From positions 1 to 50,291 of the forward strand of contig NZ_BCYZ01000030.1 in assembly GCF_001598455.1 (NCBI RefSeq): a stretch of DNA of 50,291 bases. The letters are read 5' to 3'. Both the position numbers and the translations under genes were made by a program. Position 1 is the first letter of the stretch; every line of letters begins with the position of its first letter. The stretch is from Sphingomonas pruni NBRC 15498 (GTDB lineage: Bacteria; Pseudomonadota; Alphaproteobacteria; Sphingomonadales; Sphingomonadaceae). Shown here in pieces: positions 1 through 7,969 of the stretch. The notes under the pieces are model-generated. The model was given only the letters and a program-made list of their open reading frames with translations. It was not told the DNA's origin and did no database searches.

Positions 1-72
1 TGCCCCTCTCCCGACTTCGCCCGGCTCCGCCGGGCTCGTCTGCCCTCTCCCCGGCGGGGAGAGGGCGGTTGC
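1..72. repeat. GC-rich palindromic intergenic element
   Basis: Two stem-loops stand side by side. The first has 6-bp arms at 19-24 and 30-35. The second has perfect 10-bp arms at 43-52 and 56-65 with a 3-nt loop. The second lies just past the stop of the acyl-CoA dehydrogenase and could act as its terminator, although no T-run follows on that strand. The composition resembles dispersed sphingomonad intergenic repeats; a similar but not identical palindrome stands at the right end of the window. Confidence 0.5.
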
Positions 73-1287
73 TCATTGATGATCCAGCATCCCGAGGATG
101 CGCTTGGCGATCACGTTGTTCTGGATCTCGGTCGACCCGCCATAGATCGTCGTCGCCTTGCCGAAGAGCCAGGCGCGCACGGCATGCAGTTCTTCCTGGG
201 TGAAACCCTCGCCTTCCCAGCCCAGGCCCTGCAGCCCCTCGATCTCGATCGTCAGTTCGGCACGTTCCTGGCCGAGCTTGGTGCCGATCGTCTTGAGGAT
301 CGACGACACTTCGGACACGCCGCCCTTCGCCTTCGATTCTGCCTGGATGCGCATCGCCGTCAGCAGGAAGGCGCGCCAGTCCATCTCGAATTTGGCGATC
401 CGGGTGCGAAGATCGGCGTCGGCGATCCGCCCCTCGGCATCGGTGCCGACATATTTCTTGGCCATGTCGGGCAGCCCCGGCCCGCTCGGCTGCAATCGCG
501 AGCCGCCGCCCGACAGATTGGTACGTTCGTGCTGGAGCAGGCGCTTGCCGATCGTCCAGCCCTGCCCTTCCTCGCCGACCAGATTCTCCTTGGGCACCTT
601 CACGTTGGTGAAGAAGGTCTCGCAGAAAGGAGACATGCCGCTGATCATCTTGATCGGCTTCACCTCGACGCCGGGTGAGGTCATGTCGATCAGCAGGAAG
701 CTGATCCCCTTGTGCTTTTCGGTCTTGTCGGTGCGGACGAGGCAGAAGCATTTGTCCGCCCATTGTCCGCCCGAGGTCCAGGTCTTCTGGCCGTTGACGA
801 GATAATGATCGCCCTTGTCCTCGGCGAAGGTCTGGAGATTGGCGAGGTCCGAGCCGGCATTGGGTTCGGAATAGCCCTGGCACCAGCGGACTTCGCCCTT
901 GGCGATCGCCGGGATATGCTCGCGCTTCTGTGCTTCATTGCCATATTCGAGCAACGTCGGACCGAACATCATCACGCCCATGCCGCCGATCGGATTCCAC
1001 GCGTCGACACGCGCCATCTCGTCCGCCAGCACCCTGGCCTCTGCGCGGCTGAGGCCGCCGCCGCCATATTCCTTTGGCCAGGTCGGCACGCCCCAGCCCT
1101 TCTCACCCATCGCCTCGCGCCACGCCGTCATCTCCGGCGTTTCCTGGGTCGGACCCTCGACGCTGGCGAGAGCATTGCCCTTGCCCTTTAGCGACGCGGG
1201 GAAATTGGCGGCGAGCCAGTCGCGGACTTCGGAACGGAAATTCTCGAGTGCGTCGGACGGACGATCGAGTTCGGCGGCGGATGCCAT
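73..1287 (-). CDS. Acyl-CoA dehydrogenase family protein
   Basis: A flavoprotein of 404 residues that should oxidise an acyl-CoA thioester to the enoyl-CoA and pass electrons to ETF. The order is the family's: an alpha-helical N-terminal domain, a central beta domain with GYSEPNAGSDLA and NGQKTWTSGG (about residues 138-172), and a C-terminal helical domain ending in IYGGSTEIQNNVIAKRILG, the FAD/dimer-contact signature. Length is normal. The ATG is preceded by a purine-rich AGGAGAGG about 5 nt upstream. The substrate cannot be read from sequence; an acyl-CoA ligase and a thioesterase lie 5 kb away but on the other strand. The gene is divergent from the DNA alkylation repair gene across only 48 bp. 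Confidence 0.9.
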   Translation of the reverse strand: MASAAELDRPSDALENFRSEVRDWLAANFPASLKGKGNALASVEGPTQETPEMTAWREAMGEKGWGVPTWPKEYGGGGLSRAEARVLADEMARVDAWNPIGGMGVMMFGPTLLEYGNEAQKREHIPAIAKGEVRWCQGYSEPNAGSDLANLQTFAEDKGDHYLVNGQKTWTSGGQWADKCFCLVRTDKTEKHKGISFLLIDMTSPGVEVKPIKMISGMSPFCETFFTNVKVPKENLVGEEGQGWTIGKRLLQHERTNLSGGGSRLQPSGPGLPDMAKKYVGTDAEGRIADADLRTRIAKFEMDWRAFLLTAMRIQAESKAKGGVSEVSSILKTIGTKLGQERAELTIEIEGLQGLGWEGEGFTQEELHAVRAWLFGKATTIYGGSTEIQNNVIAKRILGMLDHQ

Positions 1288-1335
1288 TCAAACCTCTCCT
1301 CTTCACCGAATCTGAATATCGGGTATGGTCCGGAG

Positions 1336-2055
1336 ATGACACATTCCAAGCCGGCGGGAAAGCCCCTGACGATACAGGTCCGCGAAGCACTGCAGGCCGT
1401 AGCGGAACCGGCACGCGCGCCGGCGATGCAGGCATACATGAAATCGGCGATGCCCTATCTCGGCGTTCCGACCGTGCCGCGGCGCGCCGCGCTGAAGCGG
1501 GTCTTCGCCGGACTCGATTGGCCCGACAGCGCGGCGTGGCAAGCCGATGTGCTCGCCTTGTGGCGCGGCGCAACCCATCGCGAGGAGCGGTATGCGGCAA
1601 TCGAGCTCAGCGCGGTGAAGGCGGCACGGCGGTTTCAGCGAATCGACGCGCTGCCGATGTACGAGGAGATGATCGTCACCGGCGCATGGTGGGACTATGT
1701 CGACGAGATCGCCGGACACCGGCTATGGGCGGTACTGCAAAACGACCGCGCCGCGATGCGCGAAACGATGCTGGCTTGGTCGATCGACGCGGACATCTGG
1801 AAGCGGAGGAGTGCGATCCTCTGCCAGTTGCTCGCCAAAAGCGAGACGGACCTCGAACTGCTTTATGCCTGTATCGAGCCGTCGATCGGATCGACAGAAT
1901 TCTTTCTTCGCAAGGCGATCGGCTGGGCGCTGCGCCAATATGCCTGGACAGATCCCGACGAAATCGCGCGTTATGTCGCGGTGAACGAGGATCGATTGAG
2001 CGGCCTGAGCAAACGCGAAGCGCTCAAGAACAAGGGCAAGCGGAGAGGCGGATGA
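1336..2055 (+). CDS. DNA alkylation repair protein (AlkD-like HEAT-repeat glycosylase)
   Basis: A protein of 239 residues matching the AlkC/AlkD superfamily of HEAT-like repeat glycosylases that excise N3- and N7-alkylated purines. Visible signatures are GAWWDYVDEIA, containing the WWDxVD segment that carries the catalytic Asp in AlkD, and the C-terminal FFLRKAIGWALRQYAWTDP block typical of the family. There is no signal peptide, so it acts in the cytoplasm on DNA. Its TGA overlaps the ATG of the GFA gene (ATGA), so the two are probably co-translated. The upstream gap to the divergent acyl-CoA dehydrogenase is 48 bp and shows no well-spaced Shine-Dalgarno, so the leader is very short or absent. 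Confidence 0.88.
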   Translation: MTHSKPAGKPLTIQVREALQAVAEPARAPAMQAYMKSAMPYLGVPTVPRRAALKRVFAGLDWPDSAAWQADVLALWRGATHREERYAAIELSAVKAARRFQRIDALPMYEEMIVTGAWWDYVDEIAGHRLWAVLQNDRAAMRETMLAWSIDADIWKRRSAILCQLLAKSETDLELLYACIEPSIGSTEFFLRKAIGWALRQYAWTDPDEIARYVAVNEDRLSGLSKREALKNKGKRRGG

Positions 2056-2459
2056 CGACGATCACCGGTGGATGCCTGTGCGGGCAATTGCGCTACGAAG
2101 CGCGCGGGGTGCCGGACGGCATGGGCTTCTGCTATTGCGGCGACTGCCGCAAGGCATCGGGATCGGGGTTCATCCCCTTCATGGGTTTTGCCGCCAGCGC
2201 ACTGACGATCACCGGCCGCACGCATCAATTTCATTCGCCCGCGATGCGCGGCGGCAGCGCCACGCGTAATTCGTGCCCCGAATGCGGCGGACTGGTGTTC
2301 GGCGGCATCCACGGCGTGCACGACAGCCATACCATCTACGCCGGTTCGCTCGACGATCCGGCGCACTTCAAGCCGACGCTTGCGATCTTCGTCCGCGACA
2401 AGCCCGACTGGGTGGTCATGCCGGAAGGGCTGACGGTGTTCGAGACGATGCCGGACTGA
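2052..2459 (+). CDS. GFA / CENP-V family zinc-binding protein
   Basis: A 135-residue protein of the GFA (formaldehyde-activating enzyme-like) family. The cysteine pattern is complete: GCLCGQLRY near the start, CYCGDCRKASGSGF at about residues 28-41, and CPECGGLVFGG near residue 75. In this family these residues bind two zinc ions. The family name implies glutathione-dependent formaldehyde chemistry, but many members have no proven reaction, so the role is open. The start ATG overlaps the stop of the AlkD-like gene by four bases. Pairing with an alkylation repair gene fits a shared role in reactive-carbon or alkylation stress, which is inference only. Confidence 0.88.
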   Translation: MTTITGGCLCGQLRYEARGVPDGMGFCYCGDCRKASGSGFIPFMGFAASALTITGRTHQFHSPAMRGGSATRNSCPECGGLVFGGIHGVHDSHTIYAGSLDDPAHFKPTLAIFVRDKPDWVVMPEGLTVFETMPD

Positions 2460-2520
2460 GGGAAATCCCGGGCGGCAGCGCGCGGTTCGTCGCCTTCTAA
2501 GGGCTACCGACTTCCCACTC

Positions 2521-2626
2521 GTCATCCCGGGCTTGTCCCGGGATCCGCCGTGCCGCGCGTGATGACCTCTGAGTCTCTTAACCATGGCCAAGCAGCACGG
2601 CGGATCCCGGCACAAGGCCGGGATGA
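2521..2626. repeat. Long imperfect inverted repeat (REP-like hairpin)
   Basis: Arms of 33 nt at 2521-2553 and 2594-2626 are complementary at 31 of 33 positions, around a 40-nt loop. Each arm carries a nested short palindrome around CCCGGG or CCGG. It fills most of the gap between the GFA gene and the ArsR promoter. It could fold as a transcription barrier behind the AlkD-GFA pair, but size and symmetry suggest a dispersed REP/BIME-like element. Confidence 0.7.
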
Positions 2627-2690
2627 CGATGGGAGGGTTGCGAGGCCTGCACCTAATTCGAAACCCGCATAGACGGTACAAGGCGAAGGC

Positions 2691-2720
2691 TTGACTATTT
2701 CATAGCCATCCATCTATATA
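2691..2720 (+). promoter_or_regulatory. Candidate sigma-70 promoter of the ArsR gene
   Basis: TTGACT at 2691-2696 and TATATA at 2715-2720 (CTATAT at 2714-2719 gives 17-bp spacing) form a good -35/-10 pair. A start point 6-8 bp past the -10 would fall on or next to the ATG at 2726, which has no Shine-Dalgarno, so the transcript may be leaderless. The spacer contains ATAGCCAT at 2702-2709, the same half-site as in the palindrome over the start codon. Confidence 0.55.
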
Positions 2721-2733
2721 GCCATATGGCTAT
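2718..2733. promoter_or_regulatory. 16-bp perfect palindrome, candidate ArsR operator
   Basis: ATAGCCATATGGCTAT reads the same on both strands and covers the end of the -10 box and the ATG at 2726. A third copy of the half-site ATAGCCAT lies at 2702-2709. ArsR-family dimers bind short inverted repeats in their own promoters, so autorepression here is the natural reading; binding itself is inferred. Confidence 0.55.
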
Positions 2734-3061
2734 GGAATCACCTCTTCTCGACGCGACCTTTGCCGCGCTCAGCGATCCCACCCGTCGCGCGATCCTTGCC
2801 CGGCTGGCGCTGGGCGAGGCCACCGTGTCCGAACTCATGCAGCCTTTCGCGCTCAGCCAGCCAACCATCTCGAAACATCTGAAGGTGCTCGAATATGCCG
2901 GGCTGATCGAGGGTGGCCGCGACGCGCAGCGCCGCCCGCGGCGATTGCGCGCCGAGGCGATGAAGGACGCTGCCGACTGGATCGAGCGGTTCCGCGACCA
3001 ATGGGACCGCCGCTTCGACAATCTCGACCGCCACCTCGCCACCATCAAGAAGGAGACTTGA
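2726..3061 (+). CDS. ArsR-family winged-helix transcriptional regulator
   Basis: An 111-residue winged-helix repressor. The core LSDPTRRAILARLALGEATV, the recognition helix region ALSQPTISKHLKVLEYAGLI and the following wing are clear. There is no CxC metal site, so this belongs to the branch that accompanies SRPBCC (AHSA1-like) partners rather than the arsenic sensors. The next gene, an SRPBCC protein, begins at the base after this stop, so they form a two-gene unit. A second in-frame ATG lies at 2732; neither has a Shine-Dalgarno, which supports leaderless translation from 2726. Confidence 0.9.
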   Translation: MAMESPLLDATFAALSDPTRRAILARLALGEATVSELMQPFALSQPTISKHLKVLEYAGLIEGGRDAQRRPRRLRAEAMKDAADWIERFRDQWDRRFDNLDRHLATIKKET

Positions 3062-3520
3062 ATGCCTGCCCCCGCTATCGCCGCCGACGCCCCCGGTTTC
3101 ACGATCGACCGCGTCGCCCACGCCATCCGCCTCGTCCGCGATTTCGACGCGTCGCCCGGAGCCGTGTTCACCGCCTGGACCACGCCCGAGAGTCTGCGCC
3201 TCTGGTGGGATGCCGGCGGCGAGCCGCTGTCGCGCTGCGAGATCGATCTGCGCGTCGGCGGCGAGTTCGTGTTCGTCTCGCCCAGCCATGCGCATATGGC
3301 GTTCACCGGCACCTATCGGCGAATCGAGCCGCCGCATATGCTCGAGTTCGAGGCCATGGATGCAATCGGTCGCGTGAGGCTTGCCGATCATGACGGCGGC
3401 ACTCGCATGACGGTAGAGATCGTCTGCCGCTCGGACGAGCATCTCGACGACTATATCAGGCTAGGCGTCGCCAACGGCACCAGCAAGACCCTCGACAATC
3501 TCGTCGCCCACCTCGCCTGA
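3062..3520 (+). CDS. SRPBCC / AHSA1-like domain protein
   Basis: A 152-residue START-superfamily protein. The pattern IRLVRDFDASPGAVFTAWTT followed by LRLWWDAGG and GGEFVF is the usual N-terminal half of the Aha1-like family, and the C-terminal helix LDNLVAHLA closes the hydrophobic pocket. Such proteins bind small hydrophobic ligands; the ligand is unknown. It directly follows the ArsR gene with no gap, a pairing seen repeatedly in bacteria and thought to form a regulator/ligand-binder unit. A hairpin at 3528-3562 ends the unit. Confidence 0.85.
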   Translation: MPAPAIAADAPGFTIDRVAHAIRLVRDFDASPGAVFTAWTTPESLRLWWDAGGEPLSRCEIDLRVGGEFVFVSPSHAHMAFTGTYRRIEPPHMLEFEAMDAIGRVRLADHDGGTRMTVEIVCRSDEHLDDYIRLGVANGTSKTLDNLVAHLA

Positions 3521-3527
3521 AGTCCCC

Positions 3528-3562
3528 AAGCGCCGCTCCTTGTTCTCTTGGAGCGGCGCTTT
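3528..3562 (+). terminator. Rho-independent-type terminator after the ArsR/SRPBCC pair
   Basis: Perfect 12-bp arms at 3528-3539 and 3550-3561 with a 10-nt loop, followed by only a short T stretch. It stands 8 nt past the SRPBCC stop and before the MFS gene, so it likely separates the two units. Confidence 0.65.
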
Positions 3563-3649
3563 GCGATATCGGAACAAAACGGGTATGGACCTGGAGCAGC
3601 AGGCACCGCAATCGGATGCCGGCCAAGAATCGGTCGCCGGGGAGAAATA

Positions 3650-4876
3650 ATGCGCTTCGACAATCGTGCCGTGCCGATCGCGCTCACCGCGGTGCTGATC
3701 GACACGATCGGGTTCGGCATCGTCATGCCCGTCTTCCCCAAGCTGATCACGCAGCTCGGCCATATCGACCTTGAGCAGGCCACGCGGGTTGCCGGCTATA
3801 TGCTCGTCGTTTTCTCTGTGATGCAGTTCTTCGCAGGGCCGGTGCTGGGCAATCTGTCCGACCGCTTCGGGCGACGGCCGATATTGCTGACCTCGATGCT
3901 GTGCTTCGGGATGGATTATGCGCTGATGGCCTGGGCGCCGACGCTCGGCTGGCTGTTCCTGGGCCGTGCAATCGCCGGCGCGGCGGGTGCGGTCTATGGC
4001 CCCGCCGGATCTGTGATCGCCGACGTCACGCCGCCCGAGAAGCGCGGCGCGACCTTCGGACTGATCGGCGCGGCGTTCGGCATCGGCTTCATCCTCGGTC
4101 CGGCGCTTGGCGGCCTGCTGTCGAGCTTCGGTCCGCGCGCGCCATTCGTCGCCGCGGCCGCGCTGGCGCTGCTCAACGCGGCGACGATGTTCCTGTTCAT
4201 GCCGGAGACGCTGAAGCCCGAGAATCGCCGTCCTTTCCACCTGCGCGACGCGCATATCGTCGGCGCTTTCCGCCCGCTCTTCCATGCCGGCAATGCCGCG
4301 CCTTTGCTGCTCGCCTGGTTCATCTGGCAGCTCGCGCACATGGTCTATCCCGCAACCTGGTCGTTCTGGGCGACGATGCGGTTCGGCTGGGACGCGCGCG
4401 CGATCGGTTGGAGCCTGGCGTTCGTCGGCTTTATCATGGCCTGTGTCCAGGCGGGGCTGACCGGCCCGGTGATCAGACGGATCGGCGAGCGCAAGGCGAT
4501 GGTCGTGGGCATGTGCTCCGCCGGCACCGCCTTTTACCTGTTCGCCTTCGCCACCGCCGGCTGGCAGGCTTATGTCCTGATGGCGATCAGCGCGTTTCAA
4601 GGCTTCGTCTTCCCTGCCTTTAACGGCCTGCTGTCGCGCATGGTCGATGCCACGCGCCAGGGGCAATTGCAGGGCGGGATCGGCAGCATGGGCAGCGTGT
4701 CGTCGATCCTGGGGCCGCTCGTCCTGACGCAGGCCTTGGCTACGGGCGATCATCATGGATTCACCGGCGCGAATTTCCTGGTCGCCGCAGTGCTGGTGAC
4801 GATCGCGCTCGGTATCATCCTGTGGAAAGTACTCGATCGCGTGCCGGCGTCACCGGTTGCGGTTGCCGAGGGCTGA
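3650..4876 (+). CDS. MFS transporter, TetA-like (TCR/Tet family)
   Basis: An inner-membrane drug:proton antiporter-type protein of 408 residues. It opens with TM1 ([16 protein letters not shown]), carries the loop 2-3 motif A as [14 protein letters not shown] at about residues 66-79, and shows the TM5 glycine-rich motif C ([16 protein letters not shown]). Twelve hydrophobic segments can be traced. Start at 3650 is chosen because GGGGAG stands 6-10 nt upstream; an in-frame extension to 3548 would run through the terminator hairpin. Sequence cannot tell whether it exports tetracycline or another compound, and no TetR-type regulator is beside it. Confidence 0.88.
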   Translation: MRFDNRAVPIALTAVLIDTIGFGIVMPVFPKLITQLGHIDLEQATRVAGYMLVVFSVMQFFAGPVLGNLSDRFGRRPILLTSMLCFGMDYALMAWAPTLGWLFLGRAIAGAAGAVYGPAGSVIADVTPPEKRGATFGLIGAAFGIGFILGPALGGLLSSFGPRAPFVAAAALALLNAATMFLFMPETLKPENRRPFHLRDAHIVGAFRPLFHAGNAAPLLLAWFIWQLAHMVYPATWSFWATMRFGWDARAIGWSLAFVGFIMACVQAGLTGPVIRRIGERKAMVVGMCSAGTAFYLFAFATAGWQAYVLMAISAFQGFVFPAFNGLLSRMVDATRQGQLQGGIGSMGSVSSILGPLVLTQALATGDHHGFTGANFLVAAVLVTIALGIILWKVLDRVPASPVAVAEG

Positions 4877-4884
4877 GCCTCATT

Positions 4885-4914
4885 CCGTTACCCCAGCGAA
4901 AGCTGGGGTGACGG
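4885..4914. terminator. Bidirectional hairpin between convergent genes
   Basis: 13-nt arms at 4885-4897 and 4902-4914 around a GAAA loop, with one non-Watson-Crick position. It sits between the MFS stop (4876) and the SDR stop (4916), so it can end transcription from both sides. The CCCCAGC/GCTGGGG core is also a common dispersed repeat in sphingomonads. Confidence 0.6.
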
Positions 4915-4915
4915 A

Positions 4916-5713
4916 TTAGCCTTCCTTCCCTGGCCGCCGCGTCAGCGCGACGTCGAGATGGCCGCCGGCATCGAGCAACGTCACCTCGCCGGTGATCGCG
5001 CGGGCTATGGGATCGAGCAATTGCACGATCGGGCCGGCGATATCGTCGGGACCGGCGGCAAAGCCCATCGGCACGCGGCTTGCGATGTTCTGGTTGAGCC
5101 GCTCGAACCCTTCCGCGCCCAGCCGCTTTTCGAACCAGCCGGTGCCGACATAACCGGGCGCGACCGCGTTGACGCGAATCCGGGGCGCCAGCACGCGTGC
5201 CAGGCTCTTGGTCATGGTGATCAACGCGCCTTTCGACGCGGCATAGGCGACTGACGACCCCATCCCGAACACGCCCGCGACACTGGCGACATTGACGACC
5301 GCCGACGCGTCCTGTTCGCGCATCGCGGGCGCACAGGCGCGCACCATCTGGAACGCGGCGACGGTGTTGAGCCGGTAGATGTCGACGAAGTCCTCGGCAT
5401 CGAGCGCATCGAAATCCTCGTGATTGGCGAATTTGGTCCGCCCGGCATTGTTGACCAGGAAATCGATCCGCCCGAACGCGTCGATCGCGGCCTCGGCCAG
5501 CCCGCGGCAAGCGACATCCTCGACGATATCGGCCTGGACCGCGATCGCGCCATTGCCGGCTTCCGCCGCGACCGCTTCGGCATCATCCCGGCTCGACGCG
5601 TAATTGACCACGCAATGTACGCCTTGAGCGGCTAGCATTTTGACGGTTGCCGCCCCGATCCCCGTCCCGCCTCCGGTGACGATCGCGACGCGGCCGTCCA
5701 TCCCGGCGCTCAT
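4916..5713 (-). CDS. SDR family NAD(P)-dependent oxidoreductase
   Basis: A classical short-chain dehydrogenase of 265 residues. The nucleotide-binding TGGGTGIG motif is at about residues 13-20, NNAG near residue 90, and the catalytic set is present: Ser in VNVASVAGVFG and YAASK. The family reduces or oxidises carbonyl/alcohol substrates with NAD(P)H; the substrate is not deducible. The ATG overlaps the TGA of the upstream GST gene (ATGA), so the two form a translationally coupled pair, suggesting a joint role in metabolism or detoxification of the same compound. Confidence 0.9.
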   Translation of the reverse strand: MSAGMDGRVAIVTGGGTGIGAATVKMLAAQGVHCVVNYASSRDDAEAVAAEAGNGAIAVQADIVEDVACRGLAEAAIDAFGRIDFLVNNAGRTKFANHEDFDALDAEDFVDIYRLNTVAAFQMVRACAPAMREQDASAVVNVASVAGVFGMGSSVAYAASKGALITMTKSLARVLAPRIRVNAVAPGYVGTGWFEKRLGAEGFERLNQNIASRVPMGFAAGPDDIAGPIVQLLDPIARAITGEVTLLDAGGHLDVALTRRPGKEG

Positions 5714-6324
5714 GCCGCTGCACTCGGGCGCGCCGCGACGCGGTCGTACCAGGCGCTGAGCGCACTCGCGCCCTCGGGCATGTCGACGCCGATGAACTTG
5801 GCGAAATCGATCGTCGTCTGCAGCACGATATCGGCCATCGAATATCCTTTTCCGTCAAGGAACTGGCGCTCGGCCAGCGCGGTGTCGAATTCGCGCATCA
5901 CCGTGTCGATCCGCGGGCGGTTGCTCTCGCCGAACTCGGTATATTGCTTGGGGACGACGCGCGCCGTGAGCGGATGCGTGTGCACCCACACCATCGCGAT
6001 CGGGGTCATCAGGCGAAGTTCGACCCGGCGCGTCCACATATCGACTTCGGCTTGTCCTTGCGCGCCGACACCGAACAAGGGCGGGTCAGGGTTGAGCGCC
6101 TCGAAATAGCGGCAGATCGACACGCTCTCGGTGATGACGGTGCCGTCATCCAGCTTCAGGCACGGCACCTGACCGAGCGGATTGACCGCGCGATATGCCT
6201 CTCCCTTATGCTCGCCCTTGGGAATCGAAACCTTTTCGCTCGGAACGGTCAGCCCTTTTTCGGCGAGGTAGATTCGCACACGCCGTGGGTTGGGCGCGGG
6301 ATTGACCGCATCGTAGAACAGCAT
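5710..6324 (-). CDS. Glutathione S-transferase family protein
   Basis: A 204-residue cytosolic GST. The thioredoxin-like N-terminal half contains NPRRVRIYLAEKGL and the glutathione-binding block GQVPCLKLDDGTVITESVSI with its cis-Pro and the Glu-Ser pair; the helical C-terminal domain follows. The start at 6324 is set by an AGGGGGAAG Shine-Dalgarno about 4 nt upstream; the frame stays open to 6498 but would cross into the divergent ligase gene. It is first in a two-gene operon with the SDR. The divergent acyl-CoA ligase begins 91 bp away, so the promoters of both units share that gap. Confidence 0.88.
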   Translation of the reverse strand: MLFYDAVNPAPNPRRVRIYLAEKGLTVPSEKVSIPKGEHKGEAYRAVNPLGQVPCLKLDDGTVITESVSICRYFEALNPDPPLFGVGAQGQAEVDMWTRRVELRLMTPIAMVWVHTHPLTARVVPKQYTEFGESNRPRIDTVMREFDTALAERQFLDGKGYSMADIVLQTTIDFAKFIGVDMPEGASALSAWYDRVAARPSAAA

Positions 6325-6415
6325 CGGCTTCCCCCTGATTCTATTTTTCGAATATCGCGTATGGCATTTCGTGTCGGCTTCGCCTAGCGGTTCGCGGCAA
6401 GTTTGAGGAGAGATC

Positions 6416-7948
6416 ATGAGCGCCGAAGCCTTGCTCACCAGTGACTTCGCTACCCTGCCCGACATTATTCGCGAACATGCCAAGGAGCGCGGCGGCAAGA
6501 CCGCCGTGGCCGACGCGCAAGCCAGCTATGACTATGCCGAGCTCGACGCGATGATGGATCGCGTCGCGGCGGCGCTGCAGCGCGATGGCGTCGAACAGGG
6601 ACAATCGGTGGCGATCATCTCGGCCTCGTCGATCGCCTATGCGGCCGTGTTCCTCGGCGCGTTGCGCGCCGGCTGCGTCGCCGCACCGCTCGCGCCGTCC
6701 TCGACCCCGGAGGCGCTTGCCGCGATGATCGCCGATTGCGGCGCACCGCTCGTCTTCCTGGACGGCGACAACCAGGCGGCTATCGCGGAACAGCGGATCG
6801 CCGCGAAACAGATTCGCCTCGACACCCCGGAATTCGAAGCCTGGCTGGCGCCGCCGGGCAGCAAACCCCGCCCGGTTACGATCGCGCCGGCCGACGGCTT
6901 CAATATCATCTATTCATCAGGGACCACAGGCACGCCCAAGGGCATCGTCCAGTCGCATGCCATGCGCTGGTCGCATATCGGGCGCAATTCAGCGGGCGGA
7001 TATGGTGACGCGGTGACGATGAACTCGACTCCGCTTTACTCGAATACGACGTTGGTCAGTTTCCTTCCCACGCTCGGCTGGGGCGGCACCGTGGTGCTGA
7101 TGAAGAAGTTCGACGCACGCGCGTTCCTCGAACTCGCCGAGAAGCACCGCGTGACGCACGCGATGCTGGTGCCGGTCCAATATCAGCGGATCATGGCGGT
7201 GCCCGATTTCGACCGGTTCGACCTGTCGGCGTTCAGGCTCAAGACCTCGACCAGTGCGCCATTCTCGCCGACGCTCAAGGCCGACATCCTGGCACGCTGG
7301 CCCGGGCGGTTGGTCGAATTCTACGGCATGACCGAGGGCGGCGCCTCGACCGGGCTCGACTGCACCGCTTTCCCCGACAAGCTTCACACGGTCGGACAAC
7401 CGCTGCCCGGCCACGACATGCGGCTGATCGACGATGACGGAAACGAAGTCGCGCAGGGCGAAACGGGCGAGGTTGTCGGCCGCTCGCCGGCGATGATGAC
7501 CGGTTATCACGGCCGCAAACAGGCAACTGCCGAAGCCGAATGGTACGACAAGGACGGCAATCGCTTCATCCGCCATGGCGATATCGGCCGGTTCGACGAG
7601 GACGGTTTCCTGATCCTGATGGACCGCAAGAAGGACCTGATCATCTCGGGCGGGTTCAACATCTATCCGGTCGATATCGAGGCGGTGCTGAAACAGCATC
7701 CCGCAGTTCAGGAGTGCACCGTGATTGGCGTGCCGTCGGAAAAATGGGGCGAAACGCCGGTCGGATTCTACGTCCCGAACAGTGGTGTCGATGCTTCGGC
7801 CGACGAGATCATGGCGTGGACCAACAACCAGCTCGGCAAGACGCAGCGCCTGTCGGCGCTCCATCCGATCGACGAACTGCCGCGGAGCGCGATCGGTAAG
7901 GTGCTCAAGCGCGAATTGCGCGACCGCCTCGCCGTGCAGCCGGCATAA
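6416..7948 (+). CDS. Class I adenylate-forming enzyme (acyl-CoA synthetase)
   Basis: A 510-residue AMP-dependent synthetase/ligase that should activate a carboxylic acid to the acyl-AMP and then to the CoA thioester. The phosphate-binding loop IIYSSGTTGTPKG (about residues 163-175), the A5 motif EFYGMTEGG, the hinge DIGRFDEDGFLILMDRKKD and the C-terminal catalytic Lys in RSAIGKVLKREL are all intact. No signal or membrane anchor. The preferred chain is unknown. A thioesterase gene follows after 21 bp with its own GGGGAATTC-ATG leader, so ligase and thioesterase are likely co-transcribed. Confidence 0.9.
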   Translation: MSAEALLTSDFATLPDIIREHAKERGGKTAVADAQASYDYAELDAMMDRVAAALQRDGVEQGQSVAIISASSIAYAAVFLGALRAGCVAAPLAPSSTPEALAAMIADCGAPLVFLDGDNQAAIAEQRIAAKQIRLDTPEFEAWLAPPGSKPRPVTIAPADGFNIIYSSGTTGTPKGIVQSHAMRWSHIGRNSAGGYGDAVTMNSTPLYSNTTLVSFLPTLGWGGTVVLMKKFDARAFLELAEKHRVTHAMLVPVQYQRIMAVPDFDRFDLSAFRLKTSTSAPFSPTLKADILARWPGRLVEFYGMTEGGASTGLDCTAFPDKLHTVGQPLPGHDMRLIDDDGNEVAQGETGEVVGRSPAMMTGYHGRKQATAEAEWYDKDGNRFIRHGDIGRFDEDGFLILMDRKKDLIISGGFNIYPVDIEAVLKQHPAVQECTVIGVPSEKWGETPVGFYVPNSGVDASADEIMAWTNNQLGKTQRLSALHPIDELPRSAIGKVLKRELRDRLAVQPA

Positions 7949-7969
7949 TCACCAGAACAAGGGGAATTC

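Noticed and set aside
3461..4756. 431-codon frame opposite the TetA-like gene
   Set aside because: Antisense shadow with a repetitive Arg/Gln/His composition and no ribosome site.
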